Of a stretch of 64,000 nt of DNA, positions 45,575 through 54,762 are shown in pieces (position 1 is the first letter of the stretch; every line of letters begins with the position of its first letter). The position numbers were made by a program, and so were the translations under genes. The notes beneath the pieces were generated by a model. The model was not told the DNA's origin, searched no databases, and worked only from the letters and a program-made list of their open reading frames with translations. Source of the DNA: Actinomyces qiguomingii (lineage in GTDB: Bacteria; Actinomycetota; Actinomycetes; Actinomycetales; Actinomycetaceae); assembly GCF_004102025.1 (NCBI RefSeq), contig NZ_CP025228.1, positions 1,860,001-1,924,000 on the forward strand. The letters are read 5' to 3'.

Positions 45575-47428
45575 TCAGGCCTCCTGCCGGGGGTTGGCGG
45601 CGAGCTCGGTGTCACGCATGCGCACCAGGATCTCGCCGGCGGTTACGGTGCGGCCGGCGCTCACGGGGATGTCCGCGACGGTGGCGTCTGCGGGGGCGTG
45701 CACGTAGTTCTCCATCTTCATGGACTCCAGGACCACTAGTAGGTCGCCTTCACGCACACGCTGGCCCGGGGAGACGCAGATGCGGGTGACAATGGCCTGC
45801 ATGGGCGCGGCGATCGCGCCCGGATCGCCGCCGCGGGCACTAGACCCCGAGGAGGCACGGCCACGTCCCATCCCCCGTCCGCGCAAGGGCTGCTGGGCGC
45901 GCTGACCGCCGCCTGGATAACCCGCACCCAACCGCCGGGCGGGCGCGCCGAGGATCCCGTCGGGGACGGTGATCTGCAGACGTTGGCCGTTTACCTCGAC
46001 GACGTAAGTGGAGCGGGTGCGGTGGGAGTCGGCCGGGGGCGCATCGGCGTCGGGCTGGCCGGGCGCCGCCAGCTCTGGCAGCACGGCGTCCTCGATCCAG
46101 CGGGTGGTCACCTTCATACGACCGTCGGCACCGGGGCGGGCGAAATCCTCCCGCCCCAGCACATGTGCATGCAGGGACGTGCATACGGTCACGCCCTCCA
46201 CAACCGTCTCCTTCAGGGCGCGCCGGGCCCTGCGGATGGCCTGGTCACGGTCGGCGCCGGTGACGACGATCTTGGCGAGCATGGGGTCGAAGGTCGGCGT
46301 GACGGTGTCTCCGGCGACCACACCGGACTCGATGCGAATGCCGGGGCCGGCGGGCCAGCGCAGCCGAGTGATGGTGCCGGTTGAGGGGGTCAGCCCCTGG
46401 GAAGGGTCCTCGCAGGTGATGCGCAGTTCCAGGGAGTGCCCACGCGGAGTGGGGATGGTACCGAGGTGACCGCCGGCGGCGATGCGCAACTGCACCTCCA
46501 CCAGGTCCACGCCGGTGACCTCCTCGGACACGCAGTGTTCCACCTGCAGCCGCGGATTGACTTCAAGGAACCACAAGTCATCGGCGGGGGTGAGCAGGAA
46601 CTCACAGGTTGCCACACCCACGTAGTCGACGGCGTCGAGCAGCCGCCGGGACGCCTCAACCAGGCGCTCGTGCACGGCATCGGGCAGGAAGGGGGCGGGG
46701 GCCTCCTCCAATAGCTTCTGGTTGCGGCGTTGCAGCGTGCAGTCGCGGGTGGAGACCACGGCGAAGTCGCCATGGCGGTCGCGCGCGCACTGGGTCTCGA
46801 CGTGGCGGGCGGCGGTGACGAACTTCTCCAGAATCAGGGTGCCGGTTCCGGCGGCCGACTCGAAGGCCGGTGTGTTGCGCACCTCGGAGTCGGAGGCAAG
46901 CACGGTGATGCCGCGGCCGCCCCCGCCGTCGGTGCGCTTGAGCGCCACCGGGTAGCCATGGGCGTCGGCGAAGGCAATGACCCTGTCGGCATCGGTGACC
47001 GCATCGGTGATGCCCGGCACAGGGGCCACGCCGGCGTCCTGCGCAGTGGCACGGGCGCTGAGCTTATCTCCCAGCGTGCGCATTGCCTGCGGCGACGGTC
47101 CCACCCAGGTCAGCCCGGCGTCGGCCACCGCCTGGGCGAAGTCAGCGTTTTCGGACAGGAAGCCGTAGCCGGGGTGGACCGCATCGGCTCCGGTAGTGCG
47201 GGCAAGCTCCAGGATGGCGGCGGCATCGGTGTAGCCGGAGCCTTCTGGTAGTGCGTAGGCCTCATCAACCAACTCGGCCGCCGGGCTCATCAGATCCTCC
47301 GGGGTGTACGGCAGGATTGAGGTGCCGCCGAGGTCCCGTACGGTGCGAGCCACGCGCAGGGCGATCTCGCCGCGGTTGGCGATGAGGATACGGTTGGGGA
47401 TGCGGTCGTGGCTCGTATCAACGCTCAC
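45575..47428 (-). CDS. accA: Acyl-CoA carboxylase alpha subunit (biotin carboxylase-BCCP fusion)
   Basis: This 617-residue protein fuses biotin carboxylase (RILIANRGEIALRVART, the GGGGRGI ATP loop and the EVNPRLQVEH catalytic region) to a C-terminal biotin carrier domain with ESMKMEN, where Lys571 takes biotin. It uses ATP and bicarbonate to load biotin for AccD. A Gly/Arg-rich linker precedes the biotin domain. It is the first gene of accA-accD-fas. Confidence 0.94.
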   Translation of the reverse strand: MSVDTSHDRIPNRILIANRGEIALRVARTVRDLGGTSILPYTPEDLMSPAAELVDEAYALPEGSGYTDAAAILELARTTGADAVHPGYGFLSENADFAQAVADAGLTWVGPSPQAMRTLGDKLSARATAQDAGVAPVPGITDAVTDADRVIAFADAHGYPVALKRTDGGGGRGITVLASDSEVRNTPAFESAAGTGTLILEKFVTAARHVETQCARDRHGDFAVVSTRDCTLQRRNQKLLEEAPAPFLPDAVHERLVEASRRLLDAVDYVGVATCEFLLTPADDLWFLEVNPRLQVEHCVSEEVTGVDLVEVQLRIAAGGHLGTIPTPRGHSLELRITCEDPSQGLTPSTGTITRLRWPAGPGIRIESGVVAGDTVTPTFDPMLAKIVVTGADRDQAIRRARRALKETVVEGVTVCTSLHAHVLGREDFARPGADGRMKVTTRWIEDAVLPELAAPGQPDADAPPADSHRTRSTYVVEVNGQRLQITVPDGILGAPARRLGAGYPGGGQRAQQPLRGRGMGRGRASSGSSARGGDPGAIAAPMQAIVTRICVSPGQRVREGDLLVVLESMKMENYVHAPADATVADIPVSAGRTVTAGEILVRMRDTELAANPRQEA

Positions 47429-47502
47429 TGAGCGGCTCCTGGGTGGGTGGTGATCCGGGACGCCCGTCCCCGACTCGGTGACGAGCAGGCACAGAATCGC
47501 GT

Positions 47503-47529
47503 TTGCCTACAAAGGCAACCCGGTTGCCT
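47503..47529. promoter_or_regulatory. Three-half-site operator upstream of accA
   Basis: TTGCCT (47503-47508) pairs with AGGCAA (47513-47518), and AGGCAACC (47513-47520) also pairs with GGTTGCCT (47522-47529). The shared middle arm makes two overlapping inverted repeats 75-101 bases before the accA start. This looks like a binding site for a lipid-synthesis regulator. The gap from 47429 to 47646 holds no gene. Confidence 0.55.
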
Positions 47530-47646
47530 GAAGGAGCTGGGCATGCAATTCCCGCCTCGGCGCAACGATACGGCCACGCACCGCGGTGGGCCTATTGTGG
47601 AATCACCACAAATCCGGTCCGTTGCCTTGAAAACGGCGACCGCGTC

Positions 47647-48309
47647 TTAGTGGCTGTGCGCCGCGGCGCTTGCGCGCAGGGCGGCGATGGCCGCAGCGGC
47701 GTCATCGCTCCGGTAGACGGCGGAGCCGGCGACGAACACGTCCGCCCCGGCCTCGGCCGCACGCGCAATCGTCTGTTCGGTTACGCCCCCGTCGATCTGG
47801 ATGCGCAACTGTTGGCCGCGCCGACCCACCAGGCGACGGGCGGCGGTGATCTTGTCCAGCATGGGTTCCAGGAAGGACTGCCCGCCGAAGCCCGGCTCCA
47901 CAGTCATCAGCAGCAGCAGGTCGAGCTCGGCCAACAGCGGCTCCACGGCCGCCAGTGGTGTGGCCGGCCGCAGAGCCAGGCCCACGCCCGCGCCGAGCCG
48001 GTGCAGTTGCCCGGCCAGGCGGAAGGGCGCCGCGGTCGCCTCGATGTGGCAGGTGACGATGGCGCAGCCGGTCTCGGCATAAACCGGTGCCCAGCGGTCG
48101 GCGTCGGTGACCATCAGGTGCGCATCAACCGGCAGCGAGGTGTGGGCCAGCACGGATTCCACCAGCCCGGGGCCGCCGAACTGGTTGGGCACGAAGTGGT
48201 TGTCCATGATGTCCACATGCAGCCCATCGGCAGTGCTGACCCGATCCAGCTCGGCAGCCAGGTGCGCCTGATCGGCGTTGAGAATCGAGGGGTGTATCGC
48301 CGGGGTCAT
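47647..48309 (-). CDS. rpe: Ribulose-phosphate 3-epimerase
   Basis: This 220-residue TIM-barrel enzyme interconverts ribulose 5-phosphate and xylulose 5-phosphate. It shows HPSILNAD at the start, LHVDIMDNHFVPN and MTVEPGFGGQSF. The ATG at 48307-48309 follows AAGGAG by 5 bases; a longer frame has no support. It is the last gene of the pyr-rpoZ-rsmB run, 26 bases after rsmB. Confidence 0.95.
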   Translation of the reverse strand: MTPAIHPSILNADQAHLAAELDRVSTADGLHVDIMDNHFVPNQFGGPGLVESVLAHTSLPVDAHLMVTDADRWAPVYAETGCAIVTCHIEATAAPFRLAGQLHRLGAGVGLALRPATPLAAVEPLLAELDLLLLMTVEPGFGGQSFLEPMLDKITAARRLVGRRGQQLRIQIDGGVTEQTIARAAEAGADVFVAGSAVYRSDDAAAAIAALRASAAAHSH

Positions 48310-48335
48310 AAGGGCTCCTTCGCTGGCACTAAGGG

Positions 48336-49754
48336 TCATGCGGCACGCCGCAGCAGCGCGCAGAACATGGCATCCGAGTCATCGAGATGCGGCCAGGTCT
48401 GGAGCATCTCCCTATCGGCGCCGGCCGGCGGCCGGGGCGCCAACTCGGCGGCCAGGTGCCCGGCGTGCAGTGGTTCAAGCCTGACACCGGCCCGTGCGGC
48501 CTGCCTGGTGACATCACGGACCACCAGGCTCGTCTCCAGCACATGCGGCGTGCAGGTCACGTAGGCGACCACACCGCCCGGGCGTACCGCGACGGCCGCG
48601 CTCAGCAGCAGTTCACGCTGGAGCTCGGCCAGTGCAGCGACGTCCTGCGGGGTACGCCGCCAGCGGGCCTCGGGACGTCGCCGCAGCGAGCCGAGCCCGG
48701 AGCAGGGGGCATCTACCAGGATGCGGTCGTAGGCGCCCGACTCCTGCCGACCGAGGTCCCGCCCGTCGCCGGTGCGCAGCTGTACCACACCGTCGGGCAG
48801 GGCCCGCACGGCGCCTTGAACCAGTCCAGTGCGGTGGTCGGCGATCTCGTTGGCCACCAGGGTTGCGCCGCGGGTGGCCGCCAACGCCCCCAACAGGGCC
48901 GCCTTGCCGCCGGGGCCGGCGCACAGGTCCAGCCAGCGCTTATCGGCGCCCTCCAGTGGCGCGGCGGCGAGCATAAGAGCCACGAGCTGACTGGCCTCAT
49001 CTTCCACCCCGGCACGCGAGTCGCGCACGGCCTGGATCCGGCTGGGGTCGCCGCCGGACAGGACGATCGCCTGCGGGCTCAGATCGCCGGGGCGGGTATC
49101 GGCGCCAGTGGCGGCGCGGACCTGTTCCGCAAGCTCATCGGGATCGATCAGCCCCGGACGGGCACACAGGGCCACCTGTGGCTCGGTGTTGTCGGCCGCC
49201 AGCAGCGCCTCCAGCTCAGCCGCCGGGCGATCATTGACCTTAAGCGCCTGTCGCAGGGCCTTGACCATCCACTGGGGGTGGGAATGGGTGCGGGCCAGCG
49301 CCGTTACCTCATCGGGAGCGTTGCGACGCAACTCATCCAGCCAACCGTCCAGGTCCCGTTGGTCAATGCGCCGCATCACCGCGTTGACGAATCCGGCGGC
49401 GCCGCGGCCGGCGCTGTAGGCGGCCAGGTCCACGCTGGTTGACACCGCCGCATGCGTGGGCACCCGCATGCCCAGTAACTGATGCGCTCCCAGCCGCAGC
49501 ACGTCCAGGACCACCGCGTCGATCCGCTCCAGGGGGCGGTCCACACAGGCGGCTATCACGGCGTCGTAGCGGCCCTGCAGACGCAGGGCACCGTAAGTCA
49601 GGGCGGTGGCGAAGGCGGCGTCGCGCCGGTCCAGGCGGGCCTGGTCGAGCAGCTTAGGTAGAACCAGATTGGCGTAGGCGTCGTCCTCACGTACCTTGGT
49701 CAGGGCGTGCAGGCAGGCTAACCGGGCGGGGTCGGGGGTGGCGTCGTGCTTCAT
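48336..49754 (-). CDS. rsmB: 16S rRNA (cytosine-967-C5)-methyltransferase
   Basis: This 472-residue protein has an N-terminal NusB-like RNA-binding domain and a C-terminal SAM domain. Motifs are LDLCAGPGGKAALLG, VDAPCSGLGSLRRRPEARWRR and the catalytic cysteine in YVTCTPHVLET. It methylates helix 31 of 16S rRNA. Its ATG overlaps the fmt stop. Confidence 0.95.
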   Translation of the reverse strand: MKHDATPDPARLACLHALTKVREDDAYANLVLPKLLDQARLDRRDAAFATALTYGALRLQGRYDAVIAACVDRPLERIDAVVLDVLRLGAHQLLGMRVPTHAAVSTSVDLAAYSAGRGAAGFVNAVMRRIDQRDLDGWLDELRRNAPDEVTALARTHSHPQWMVKALRQALKVNDRPAAELEALLAADNTEPQVALCARPGLIDPDELAEQVRAATGADTRPGDLSPQAIVLSGGDPSRIQAVRDSRAGVEDEASQLVALMLAAAPLEGADKRWLDLCAGPGGKAALLGALAATRGATLVANEIADHRTGLVQGAVRALPDGVVQLRTGDGRDLGRQESGAYDRILVDAPCSGLGSLRRRPEARWRRTPQDVAALAELQRELLLSAAVAVRPGGVVAYVTCTPHVLETSLVVRDVTRQAARAGVRLEPLHAGHLAAELAPRPPAGADREMLQTWPHLDDSDAMFCALLRRAA

Positions 49755-50710
49755 GCGGTGCGATCCTCCTGCGGCTGGGGCCGGCCCAGCACGGTATCGG
49801 TGGCGGGCCGGGCGCCGCGCGCCCAGGCGTCGGCGTCCATCCAGTTCCTGCCGGCGGGTGCCACGCGCCCCAGGCGCACGGCGCCGGCGCCGGTTCCGAC
49901 ACGCACCTCATGCTTGGTCACATGCAGGGCTCCGGGAGCCAGATCGGTCACCTCCGGCAAGGGGGTTATGGGACCCAGACGCAGCCGGTCGCCCAGGTAG
50001 GTGGTGTGTGCGCCGGGCGCCGGCGTGACGGCGCGGATGCGCCGGTCCACCGCGGCGGCGCTCTCGCTGAAGTCTACGCGGCCGTCCGCACTGGTCAGGA
50101 CGGGTGCGTGGGTCGCGGCGGCGTCGTCCTGCGGCTCGGGGGCGACCGCGCCGGTCTCCAGGCCGGCCAGGACCTTGAGGACCAGGGGCGCACCGGCCTC
50201 GGCGAGTCGGGCGAGCAGGTCACCGGCGGTGTCCGCCGGGCGGATGGCCTCGGTGATGCGGGCGTAGACGGGACCGGTGTCCAGCCCCTCCTCCAGCCGG
50301 AACACGCTGGCACCGGTGACCGCATCTCCGGCGATGACAGCGCGTTGTACAGGGGCGGCGCCGCGCCAGGCGGGTAGGAGAGAGAAGTGCAGATTTATCC
50401 AGCCGTGTGTGGGAACGTCCAACAGAGCGGCCGGGACCAGCCGGCCGTAGGCGACGACGACGGCGACATCGGCCCGCAGCTGATGCACCCACGTCTGAAT
50501 ATCGGGTTCCCGTAGGTTGGCGGGGGTACGAACCTCCAGGCCGGCAGCGCGGGCGGCGGCGGCGACCGGCGAGGGACTGAGACCACGGCCCCGGCCCCGA
50601 CGGGCATCGGCACGAGTGAGCACCCCGACCACCTCGTGCTCGCGCGACGATATCAGCGCATTGAGCACCGGCAGAGCCGTGTCGGGGGTTCCGGCGAATA
50701 GCACACGCAT
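49751..50710 (-). CDS. fmt: Methionyl-tRNA formyltransferase
   Basis: This 319-residue enzyme formylates initiator Met-tRNA. It starts MRVLFAGTPDTALPVL, and the catalytic Asn and His lie in WINLHFSLLPAWRGAAPVQ, with the conserved aspartate in EEGLDTGPV. It lies 4 bases after the HAD gene and overlaps rsmB as ATGA. Confidence 0.97.
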   Translation of the reverse strand: MRVLFAGTPDTALPVLNALISSREHEVVGVLTRADARRGRGRGLSPSPVAAAARAAGLEVRTPANLREPDIQTWVHQLRADVAVVVAYGRLVPAALLDVPTHGWINLHFSLLPAWRGAAPVQRAVIAGDAVTGASVFRLEEGLDTGPVYARITEAIRPADTAGDLLARLAEAGAPLVLKVLAGLETGAVAPEPQDDAAATHAPVLTSADGRVDFSESAAAVDRRIRAVTPAPGAHTTYLGDRLRLGPITPLPEVTDLAPGALHVTKHEVRVGTGAGAVRLGRVAPAGRNWMDADAWARGARPATDTVLGRPQPQEDRTA

Positions 50711-50714
50711 GGTC

Positions 50715-51371
50715 TCAGTCTAGAGGTGCGGGCAGCAGGTCCGCCTCGATCAGCACGGTGCGCAGCAGTGCCGCGCCGGTGAAGCGGTGGACACGCATGC
50801 CAGCGGCACGGGCCGCCTCGACGTTGACTTGGGAGTCGTCAACGAACAGGGTGCGCTCGGGATCCAGACGGTAGCGGTCCAGCAGCAGGCGGAAGATGGC
50901 CGGATCGGGCTTGACCAGGTGTTCGCGTCCGGAGACCACGATGCCGTTGAAGCGATCCAGCAGCGGGGTCAGATGGCGGGTGGCTTCGAACAGTACGTCG
51001 TTGAAGTTGGTCAGGGCGTACAGGGGCACCCCGCGGTCCGCCAGCGCTTCAATGACGGCAGCGGTCCCCGGGATGGGACCAGTTTTGGAGTCGATGAAGT
51101 GGTCCCAATAAGTGCGCAGAATGCGGTTCCAGTCCGGGCGGCCCGGATGTGCGGCTGACAGCGAGTCCAGGATCTGCTCCAGGGGCACGCCGGCATCCGC
51201 CATGGTGTTCCAGCGGTGGAACTCGCCGACCTCCACGAACTCCTGCCAGTCCTTGAGGGGGATGCGTCCGGCGACGGCGCCGACGGCCTCCCACGCATAG
51301 ATGACATTGCCGTAGTCGAAGACCACGGCCTCAATGCCACCGGGGGTGGCAGACGGCGGTGCGGCGCTCAT
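50715..51371 (-). CDS. HAD-family hydrolase
   Basis: This 218-residue haloacid dehalogenase-like phosphatase has motif I FDYGNVIYAWE (nucleophile Asp; the usual second Asp is Gly, as in some HAD groups), motif II LTNFND, motif III lysine in HLVKPDP, and motif IV VDDSQVNVEAA. It lies between priA and fmt, an insertion relative to many related pyr-rpoZ-fmt runs. Its substrate is unknown. Confidence 0.86.
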   Translation of the reverse strand: MSAAPPSATPGGIEAVVFDYGNVIYAWEAVGAVAGRIPLKDWQEFVEVGEFHRWNTMADAGVPLEQILDSLSAAHPGRPDWNRILRTYWDHFIDSKTGPIPGTAAVIEALADRGVPLYALTNFNDVLFEATRHLTPLLDRFNGIVVSGREHLVKPDPAIFRLLLDRYRLDPERTLFVDDSQVNVEAARAAGMRVHRFTGAALLRTVLIEADLLPAPLD

Positions 51372-51381
51372 GGGCACTTAC

Positions 51382-53478
51382 CTACCACAAAACAGTCGGG
51401 TCGAGTTCCGCCCGCACCGGCTCCTCTCGGCGAACCGAGGCCTCTCGTGCCTGCAGGCGCAGGAAGTCGGCCAAGTCACGCCCCCGACTCAGGGGGGCGC
51501 GGATCAGCCCCCGCATGCCGGCGGCCTCCGGCGCCGGTGCGTATGGAGACGGCGCAGGGGGGGCGCCGTGGCGGGGTGCGACTACCGGGCCGAGAACCTC
51601 GAAACCGGCGGCCCTGGCCCGGTCCAACAGCAGTTCCAGGCGCGGGCGCGGCCCGTCCACGCGCGCCGCCCGCCAGGCCGGCGGCAGGTGCAGCTCCGCG
51701 CGTTCTTCCAGCTCGCGACGGGCAAATCCGGCATGGTCCCAGCGCACCAGCGCCTGTGCGGCCACCGGATGCGCACCCCCAAGAAGAAAGACCCGCGCGT
51801 CCGCAGCCGCCAGCACCGTCGCGTTGGTCCAGTGGCGCAGGGCCTGACTGGATGCTCCCAGATCGGCACGAGATGACAGCGCGGCCGCATCCAGCAGCAG
51901 AACCGCCCGGTAACCGCCGTCGGCGGTCGGCTCCGCCCCGGGCGTGGCGATCACCAGGCGCGGGCGGGCATCCACGGCGGTGATCACGCCGTGGTCCTCC
52001 CTGGCACCGGAAGCAACCACGGGTATGCCCGGGAAGGCCCGGCCCAGTTCCTCGGCGGTGCGGGTGGTGCCCACCTGCACCAGCCGCAGTCCGGAACCCC
52101 CGCATTGCGGGCAGGCCCAGTTCACGGCGCTGCGGGCGCACCAGCGGCAGGTGACTGCACCGTTACGCCCCAGGGACAGAGGACCGGAGCAGGTTGGGCA
52201 GCGGGCCACGGCGCGGCAGCGCACACAGGCGACCATGGGTGCATAGCCGCCACGGGGGACCTGGACGAGAACGGGCCCGTGCACCAGCGCCTCGCGTACA
52301 GCGCGATGCGCCAGGGACGGGATCCGGGCGGCCCCGGATGGTCCCTCCGCCTCGAGCTCGGGTGCACCTGGTACCTGCACATGGGCAACTGCTGCCCGCC
52401 TGGTCTCCCGGTGGGCTTGCAGATCGGTGGCCCAACCCTGCTCCACATAGGCCTGGGCCTCAACCGACCGGGTGTATCCGCCGATCAACAGGCCGGCGCC
52501 TTCCAGTCCCGAGCGCAGGGCGAGAACCGTGCGGGCGTGCATATACGGCGCATGCGGCTCGTCCAAGCGGTCGTCGCCATCGTCCCAGATGACGGCCAGC
52601 CCAAGATCCTTCACCGGGGCGAAAGCGGCGCCGCGAGTCCCGACCACCACCCGGGCACGGCCCGTCAACGCCTTCAGAAATGCCCGGTAGCGGCGGGCGG
52701 GGCCGTGTTCGGCCGATAGCGTCACCACGCTCTCGCCCTCCAGGATCTGCGTCATGGCGGCGGCGACCGCCTCGGCGCGTTCAGTGGTGGCCACCACCAC
52801 CAACACGCCCCTGCCACCAGCCAGGGCGGCGCGGGCGGCATCGCCTACCAGGTCGAGCCAGCCCGCCACCAGACCCGGTCTGCCGGGCAGCGCGGTCCAT
52901 ACCACTCGGGGCGCCTCACCGGCCGCCAGACCCTGCAGAAAAGCGGGGCCGCCGGCATAGGTCCGCCAGGCCTGGGCCGACGGCGCAGTCCAGGAGGGCG
53001 TGGTGGGAGCCTGCCGGTCGCGCTCTTCACGCTCGGTGGTGGCATGACGGGCGGGCACTGCCAGCCGAATGACGTCTGCACGCACCCCGGCGGTGCGTGC
53101 GGCCACAGCCTCAACCAGACGCATGGTCTGGGCGGTAAGCACCGGCAGATCGGAGACGACCCGGCGCAGGGGCGCCAGCCTGCCGGGATGGGTGGTGCTT
53201 TCTCCACGTTCCCAGATCCAGCCATGCAGGTCCTGGCCGCCGAAGCGGACTACGACCCTGGTGCCCACGGCGGCCGCGACGTCCAGCTCCGGGGTGACCA
53301 GATAGTCGAAGAGGCGGTCCAGGTGCGGCACGGCGCTGTCCAGCAGGACGCGGGCGACCGGATGCGACACACCGGCGCCTGCGACCCGGCGTGCGGCGGT
53401 TGCGGGGGCGTCCAGGAGCACGCCCTGCTCCGGTGCGCCGGCCGGGGCGGCGCCGGGTGCTTCGCCCATGGCCTCCAC
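51382..53478 (-). CDS. priA: PriA-like primosomal protein N', ATPase motifs lost
   Basis: This 698-residue protein keeps the PriA DNA-binding N-terminus (ARVLLDSAVPHLDRLFDYLV...GTRVVVRFGGQ) and the paired zinc-binding cysteines (CVRCRAVARCPTC...CRWC...CPQC). The Walker A region reads GRGVLVVVATTERA with no GKT, and the DEAH position reads WDDGDD. It should therefore bind forked DNA and help replication restart without unwinding. This loss is known in actinobacterial PriA. It lies between metK and the HAD gene. Confidence 0.9.
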   Translation of the reverse strand: MEAMGEAPGAAPAGAPEQGVLLDAPATAARRVAGAGVSHPVARVLLDSAVPHLDRLFDYLVTPELDVAAAVGTRVVVRFGGQDLHGWIWERGESTTHPGRLAPLRRVVSDLPVLTAQTMRLVEAVAARTAGVRADVIRLAVPARHATTEREERDRQAPTTPSWTAPSAQAWRTYAGGPAFLQGLAAGEAPRVVWTALPGRPGLVAGWLDLVGDAARAALAGGRGVLVVVATTERAEAVAAAMTQILEGESVVTLSAEHGPARRYRAFLKALTGRARVVVGTRGAAFAPVKDLGLAVIWDDGDDRLDEPHAPYMHARTVLALRSGLEGAGLLIGGYTRSVEAQAYVEQGWATDLQAHRETRRAAVAHVQVPGAPELEAEGPSGAARIPSLAHRAVREALVHGPVLVQVPRGGYAPMVACVRCRAVARCPTCSGPLSLGRNGAVTCRWCARSAVNWACPQCGGSGLRLVQVGTTRTAEELGRAFPGIPVVASGAREDHGVITAVDARPRLVIATPGAEPTADGGYRAVLLLDAAALSSRADLGASSQALRHWTNATVLAAADARVFLLGGAHPVAAQALVRWDHAGFARRELEERAELHLPPAWRAARVDGPRPRLELLLDRARAAGFEVLGPVVAPRHGAPPAPSPYAPAPEAAGMRGLIRAPLSRGRDLADFLRLQAREASVRREEPVRAELDPTVLW

Positions 53479-53492
53479 CCCGATTCGCTGCG

Positions 53493-54695
53493 TCAGCAGG
53501 CGGCGCGCAGGGCGGCGGCCCGATCGGTGGACTCCCAGGTGAATCCGGGCCGCCCGAAGTGCCCGTAGGCGCTAGTGCTGCGATAGACCGGACGCAAAAG
53601 GTCCAGGTCACGTGTGATCGCGGCCGGACGCAGGTCGAAGACCTCTCGGATGGCGGCGGTGATCCGTTCCACGGGCGCCTTCTCCGTACCGAAGGTCTCC
53701 ACATACAGGCCCACGGGCCGGGCCGAGCCGATGGCGTAGGCCACCTGAACCTCGCAGCGGTCGGCCAGACCAGCGGCGACCACATTCTTGGCGACCCAAC
53801 GCATGGCGTAGGCCCCAGAACGGTCCACCTTGGAGGGGTCCTTGCCCGAGAAGGCGCCGCCGCCGTGACGGGCCACGCCGCCGTAGGTGTCGACGATGAT
53901 CTTGCGGCCGGTAAGGCCGGCGTCGCCGGCCGGGCCGCCAATGACGAACTGACCGGACGGATTTACCAGGATCTGGGCGTCGGCGGTGGCCAGTCTCAAT
54001 CCCTTCGCCTCCTCCGCCTCCAGCACCGGACGGATGACCTCGGTGGTCATGGCGTCGGTTAAAAAGGCGCGGCTGCGACCGGGATCGTGCTGGGTGGATA
54101 GGACCACACCGACCAGACGGACCGGCGTGTCGCCGTCGTAGCCGATGGTTACCTGGGTCTTACCGTCGGGCCGCAGCCCGTCGACTATGCCCTGTTTACG
54201 CACATATGCCAGGCGTTCGGCCAGGCGGTGGGCCAGGTGAATCGGCAGCGGCATGAGTTCGGCGGTGTCAGTGCAGGCATAACCGAACATGAGTCCCTGA
54301 TCGCCGGCGCCCTGGAAGTCGAGCGGGTCGAGGTCGGCGGTGTCGTCACGCACCTCAAGGGCCTTGTCCACGCCGGCAGCGATATCGGGTGACTGCTGGC
54401 CGATTGAGACCGACACGCCGCAGGAGGCGCCATCGAAGCAGACCTGGGAGGAGGTGTAGCCGATGGAGACGATCTCATTGCGGACAATGTCCGGGATCTC
54501 CACATAGGCGCTGGTACTCACCTCTCCGGCCACGTGTACGAGTCCGGTTGTGACCATGGTTTCGACTGCGACATGAGCTGCAGGATCCTGGGTGAGAATC
54601 GCATCCAGGATGGCGTCGGAGATGCGGTCGCAAATCTTGTCCGGGTGGCCCTCAGTGACCGACTCGGAGGTGAAAGGGCGTAGGCGGGATCTCAC
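53493..54695 (-). CDS. metK: S-adenosylmethionine synthetase
   Basis: This 400-residue enzyme makes SAM from methionine and ATP. It has [26 protein letters not shown] at the N-terminus, [12 protein letters not shown] and [17 protein letters not shown] chose GTG at 54693-54695, where MetK homology starts; only a G-rich stretch precedes it. A longer ATG frame upstream is non-coding. It follows coaBC by 67 bases. Confidence 0.96.
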   Translation of the reverse strand: MRSRLRPFTSESVTEGHPDKICDRISDAILDAILTQDPAAHVAVETMVTTGLVHVAGEVSTSAYVEIPDIVRNEIVSIGYTSSQVCFDGASCGVSVSIGQQSPDIAAGVDKALEVRDDTADLDPLDFQGAGDQGLMFGYACTDTAELMPLPIHLAHRLAERLAYVRKQGIVDGLRPDGKTQVTIGYDGDTPVRLVGVVLSTQHDPGRSRAFLTDAMTTEVIRPVLEAEEAKGLRLATADAQILVNPSGQFVIGGPAGDAGLTGRKIIVDTYGGVARHGGGAFSGKDPSKVDRSGAYAMRWVAKNVVAAGLADRCEVQVAYAIGSARPVGLYVETFGTEKAPVERITAAIREVFDLRPAAITRDLDLLRPVYRSTSAYGHFGRPGFTWESTDRAAALRAAC

Positions 54696-54762
54696 CCCCC
54701 AAGGGTACCGGCGCGCGCCCGCACTGAGCGCACAGGCCGACGGTGCGCACATGTGGCAAGCC

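Noticed and set aside
47447..47650. 67-codon plus-strand frame upstream of accA
   Set aside because: It covers the operator-like repeats and promoter and has no protein-like features.
54696..54762. SAM riboswitch before metK
   Set aside because: The 67-base gap is too short and shows none of the conserved blocks.
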